This document shows positions 61,194 to 64,000 of a DNA stretch of 64,000 bases, piece by piece. The DNA lies in contig SKCR01033448.1 of NCBI GenBank assembly GCA_019454045.1, positions 248,001 to 312,000 on the forward strand, in the 5' to 3' direction. Below the pieces are notes generated by a model. That model saw only the letters and a list, made by a program, of their open reading frames with translations. It was not told the DNA's origin and made no database searches. This stretch comes from Zanthoxylum bungeanum (lineage: Eukaryota; Streptophyta; Magnoliopsida; Sapindales; Rutaceae). The first letter of the stretch is position 1; each line of letters begins with the position of its first letter. Made by a program: the position numbers and the translations under genes.

Positions 61194-62640
61194 ATGGTGG
61201 GAAACAGGAACCATAGATCTTCAGAGGCTTCGACGATGGAGTGGATGAAGAAGATTGAAGAAACCATACGAAATGAGAGAGAAGATGCATGAAAAGAAAG
61301 GGAAGAAACTCGAAAGGAGAGAGAATCAACTTAGGTCTTCATGAAGACCATGTTGGAGAAGTTGGAAGAGAAAAATGGTGAAAGATGGGGAACGGGCCCC
61401 ATCCAAAGAAAAGAAGAGATAATAAAGGGAAAAATGATCGTTGTAGCAGATGAAGATGGTGATAATAGGAAGAGAAATATCCGTGGGGTGAGATCTATAG
61501 TCGTTGCTGAAGTCATGCCGATGAGAGAGCTGTGGGAAGAAGAGGAAGGCAGACAGACTCTGGAATCCTCCAGCAACAGCCCATGCTTCACGAAGAGTGA
61601 CTTGGGACGATATCCGGGGGAAGGGAATGAAGTCCCCAATTACGAATGACACCGTGCCCGGGTGGAAGACGTCGGGAAGCTTGAGGTCGAGAGGATGGCA
61701 GCTCCGAGAGCCAGATGAAGAGATGGTTTCAGAAGGAGATGAGGAATTGGGAGGAAAGTAAGAAAGAAATATCAAGGGGAGACCAGGACATAGGGACAGT
61801 GTCCCCTTTCACGAAGGAAATTTTGGCGATGGAATTTCCAAGAAGATTCATCATGTCCTCCATGAATATTTATAAAGGCGGCTCGGACCCTAAGTCTCAT
61901 ATTGAGAAGTTTATTTTGTTGATGGAAATTCAGGGAATGGTCGGAGAAGCCATCTACAAGGTGTTCTCATTGACCTTGGGCGGGTCAGCCAACCTGTGGT
62001 TCAGGAATTTGACCCCATGGAGTGTCAACAGCTTCGAGCAGTTGAGGAGATCCTTTGCACGGTATTTCAAAGGGACATGTGTACCAAGAAAGACGATGGG
62101 GTCGAGCAGTTAAGGAAGCTCTCAGGGTCTGGAATTGTGGTCCCACATACGGATCTAAGAGATACCAGATTATGTTGCGGCTTTGGAACAAGCAATAGAG
62201 TTTGTGTTAATGGAGGAAGAAGAGAAGATTGCCTGAGGAGGAGGCACCCAGAGGACCAAAATACTCAGGCTGGAAAGTCGGCGGGATGTGGTTAGAGACA
62301 TGAAGAGACCGGTCCCGAGGCATAAGAAGTTCAAGCCGGTGCCTCCGAGTAATCAAGTACATGAGAAAAGGCCGCCTGCCCTGGTCAACCTCGTTACCGG
62401 AGGAACAGTGTACACCCCAATCAACAGACCATTGGCCCAGATAGTTTATAAGGTCCAAGATAAATGCATATTGACAGAGCCCCGAGGAAGTTTCTGAATG
62501 AGAAGAAATACAATTGGTCTTATTGTATACACCATAATGCAAATGGGCACACCACATAGTGATGTAGAGACCTACGGAAGCAGATGGAAGACTTAGAAAA
62601 AATGGCTATATGAGCGAGTACATAGACCAAGTGGCTACGG
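61194..62640 (+). pseudogene. Ty3-gypsy gag (Retrotrans_gag) pseudogene
   Basis: ATG at 61194 (MVGNRNHRSSEASTMEWMKK). The frame has a TGA at 61290, a TAG at 61332 and a TGA at 61647, with a charged, coiled-coil-like N-terminus between. After a frameshift, 61715-62113 carries the capsid core: SPFTKEILAMEFPRRFIMSS, YKGGSDPKSHIEKFILLMEI, GMVGEAIYKVFSLTLGGSAN and LWFRNLTPWSVNSFEQLRRS. Further shifts follow. Around 62516-62640 YCIHHNANGHTT...CRDLRKQMEDLEK resembles the Cys-His part that precedes the protease in this Gag type. No protease, RT or integrase follows before the minisatellite. Confidence 0.83.
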
Positions 62641-62879
62641 AGGTCGACCAGCGCTGATAGCGAATGCCGTTGGGTTGGGTATTTGGAATGATGAGGTGCT
62701 AATGAGATATTTTCGATAGAGTCTCTCTTAAAATGACCCGCAAAGAGTTGTAAGATAGACAATATATCACAAGAATATGAGTAAAATTCTTCCATTCTCA
62801 GATAAAAACTTGTTTATCCATGCTTGCTTATTGTGTGTGTTTAATGGCTCGCGTCTGCTTTTTACCGCCGAGGCCTCAG
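62641..62879 (+). other. Junction between gag relic and minisatellite
   Basis: No recognised coding or repeat sequence. The pol region that should follow gag is absent, so a deletion end lies here or within the minisatellite. Confidence 0.4.
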
Positions 62880-63285
62880 CATTCTACACCATCGGGTATG
62901 CCGACCTCGTGGAGGGAGAATGTCCCTGTGGCGTCTGACCATCCCATTTTATACCATCGGGTATACCGACCTCGAGGAGGGAGAATGCCCTCATGGCATC
63001 TGGCTATCATATTATATACCATCGGGTATACCGATCTCAGGGAGGGAGCATGCCCCCTTGTCGTCTGGCCATCCCATTCTGTACCATTGGGTATGCCGAC
63101 CTCAGGAAGGGAAAAATCCCTCATAACGTCTGGCCATCCCATTCTATACCATCAGATATGCCGACCTCAGGGAAGGAGAGTGCCCCATGGCGTCTGGCCA
63201 TCCCATTCTATACCACCGGGTATGCCGACCTCGGGGAGGGAGAATGCCCACGTGGCATCTGGCCATCCCATTCTATAGACTTGGC
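62880..63285. repeat. 65-bp minisatellite, six copies, open in all forward frames
   Basis: ACCATCGGGTAT-type words recur at 62887, 62953, 63018, 63083, 63148 and 63212, a period of 64-66 bp. A typical unit reads TACCATCGGGTATGCCGACC, then TCAGGGAGGGAGAATGCCC, then GGCGTCTGGCCATCCCATTC. Three plus-strand frames (62820-63278, 62920-63126, 62993-63376) and one minus-strand frame (62876-63142) stay open across it. This is explained by 65 not being a multiple of 3: each frame reads the same stop-free unit in rotating phase. I do not call a protein. Confidence 0.92.
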
Positions 63286-63336
63286 TATGCAAACGTTCAT
63301 TTTTGGCTCGGGATCAGTTTACGTCCCGCCGAGGCT

Positions 63337-63490
63337 AGGGGTGAGCAAAACCGATTTCGGTTCCGGTTCCGCATGAAGCCGGAACCTACTCGGAAAAAAT
63401 CGATTCCTAATTAAGTGGAATCGGAACCTACCTAATTAAATAGGGTACCCTATTATTCGGTTCCAATTCAGTTCCGGTCCGGTTCCGAAT
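63337..63490. repeat. GGTTCC hAT-like MITE fragment
   Basis: Starts CTAGGGGTGAGCAAAACCGA and continues with GGTTCCGGTTCCGCATG and GGAACC words, ending in GGTCCGGTTCCGAATTACCC. TAGGGGTGAGCAAAACCG is a familiar hAT-MITE end; the other terminus is not clear. Confidence 0.55.
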
Positions 63491-64000
63491 TACCCTATTT
63501 ATATAACATTGTCATTTAATAGCAAGTAACTGAGTACACAAGATTAATATTGTCTGGTCTTAGCATGGATTCTAACCCACGGGAGAAGCTTGTTGTTATG
63601 TTAGATTATCTTCGTATGTAAACTAAATTTGTTCACACATACGAGATTAGCCGCGCAATGCAATTTAGTTTAATTATTTGAGTTCAATGTGAATTATTGA
63701 TGGTGATATTATACATAATCTTGGATTTGTATGTCAAAATGCCAAAGTAAAGAGAAATGAATAGTTATATTAAACAGCTCACGAGGTTCCAGTAAGTTAA
63801 ACTAAAATGCATAAATCGTGTATTTGGTAAAATAGCGAATTGATGTTCTATCATCTATATATGCTAAATTTAAGAACTCACGGAGAGACAAGGAAGAGTA
63901 ATACTAGGAATAGGATGATGGCCTTCTCCAATCCTAATACTAATTAATACGCACAACTGGTTGGTGGAATTGCTGCATATTATTTATCCATAGCCTCAAT
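63491..64000. other. Intergenic sequence, nothing recognised
   Basis: AT-rich, with no open frame or repeat of note. Confidence 0.5.

Overview
The window is nuclear DNA of a flowering plant, most likely a eudicot. It is AT-rich, has spliced genes with GT-AG introns, and is packed with nested LTR retrotransposons and hAT-type DNA transposons. No bacterial or organellar gene layout is visible. I cannot name the species from the sequence. Only one gene looks intact: a replication-independent histone H3.3 gene on the minus strand at 21615-22300 (136 codons, four coding exons plus a leader intron). A second host gene, a plant SCAI homologue on the minus strand at 25353-27595, survives only as a 5'-truncated, mutated relic.

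Layout. 1050-14095 is a Ty1-copia element (LTRs about 1.1 kb, TSD CATGT) that keeps only a broken gag. A second copia element (6238-13486, TSD AAAAT) sits inside its 3' LTR; it has near-identical LTR remnants but a badly decayed protease-integrase region. 14101-16160 is intergenic. 16160-21614 is a tandem triplication of the H3.3 3' end: two extra complete copies of the terminal coding exon lie downstream of the gene, each with a splice acceptor. 22700-23070, upstream of H3.3, is a minisatellite with a hairpin core. 28208-33162 is a nearly complete copia element on the minus strand (TSD ACAAT), disabled by stops and frameshifts and inserted in a foldback MITE. 33398-33882 and 39141-39701 are two members of one hAT-type MITE family; the second has a perfect 8-bp TSD.

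34000-39120 holds decayed LTR and gag-like sequence. 41616-42973 and 58519-59716 are two same-orientation LTRs of one family. 45913-52132 is a minus-strand Ty3-gypsy element with gag and protease only; it seems to split a hAT element whose BED-finger transposase start lies at 52579-52974. 53140-57530 is a third gag-only element (copia, minus strand, TSD ATTAA). 60060 to about 62640 is a plus-strand gypsy LTR plus broken gag, followed by a 65-bp minisatellite (62880-63285) that is open in all three forward frames.

How it works together: apart from H3.3 the window is a record of layered insertions whose order can be read from flanks and target-site duplications. Three elements carry gag but no pol and must have relied on other elements for reverse transcription and integration. 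The feature with most possible consequence for a host gene is the set of three interchangeable H3.3 terminal exons.
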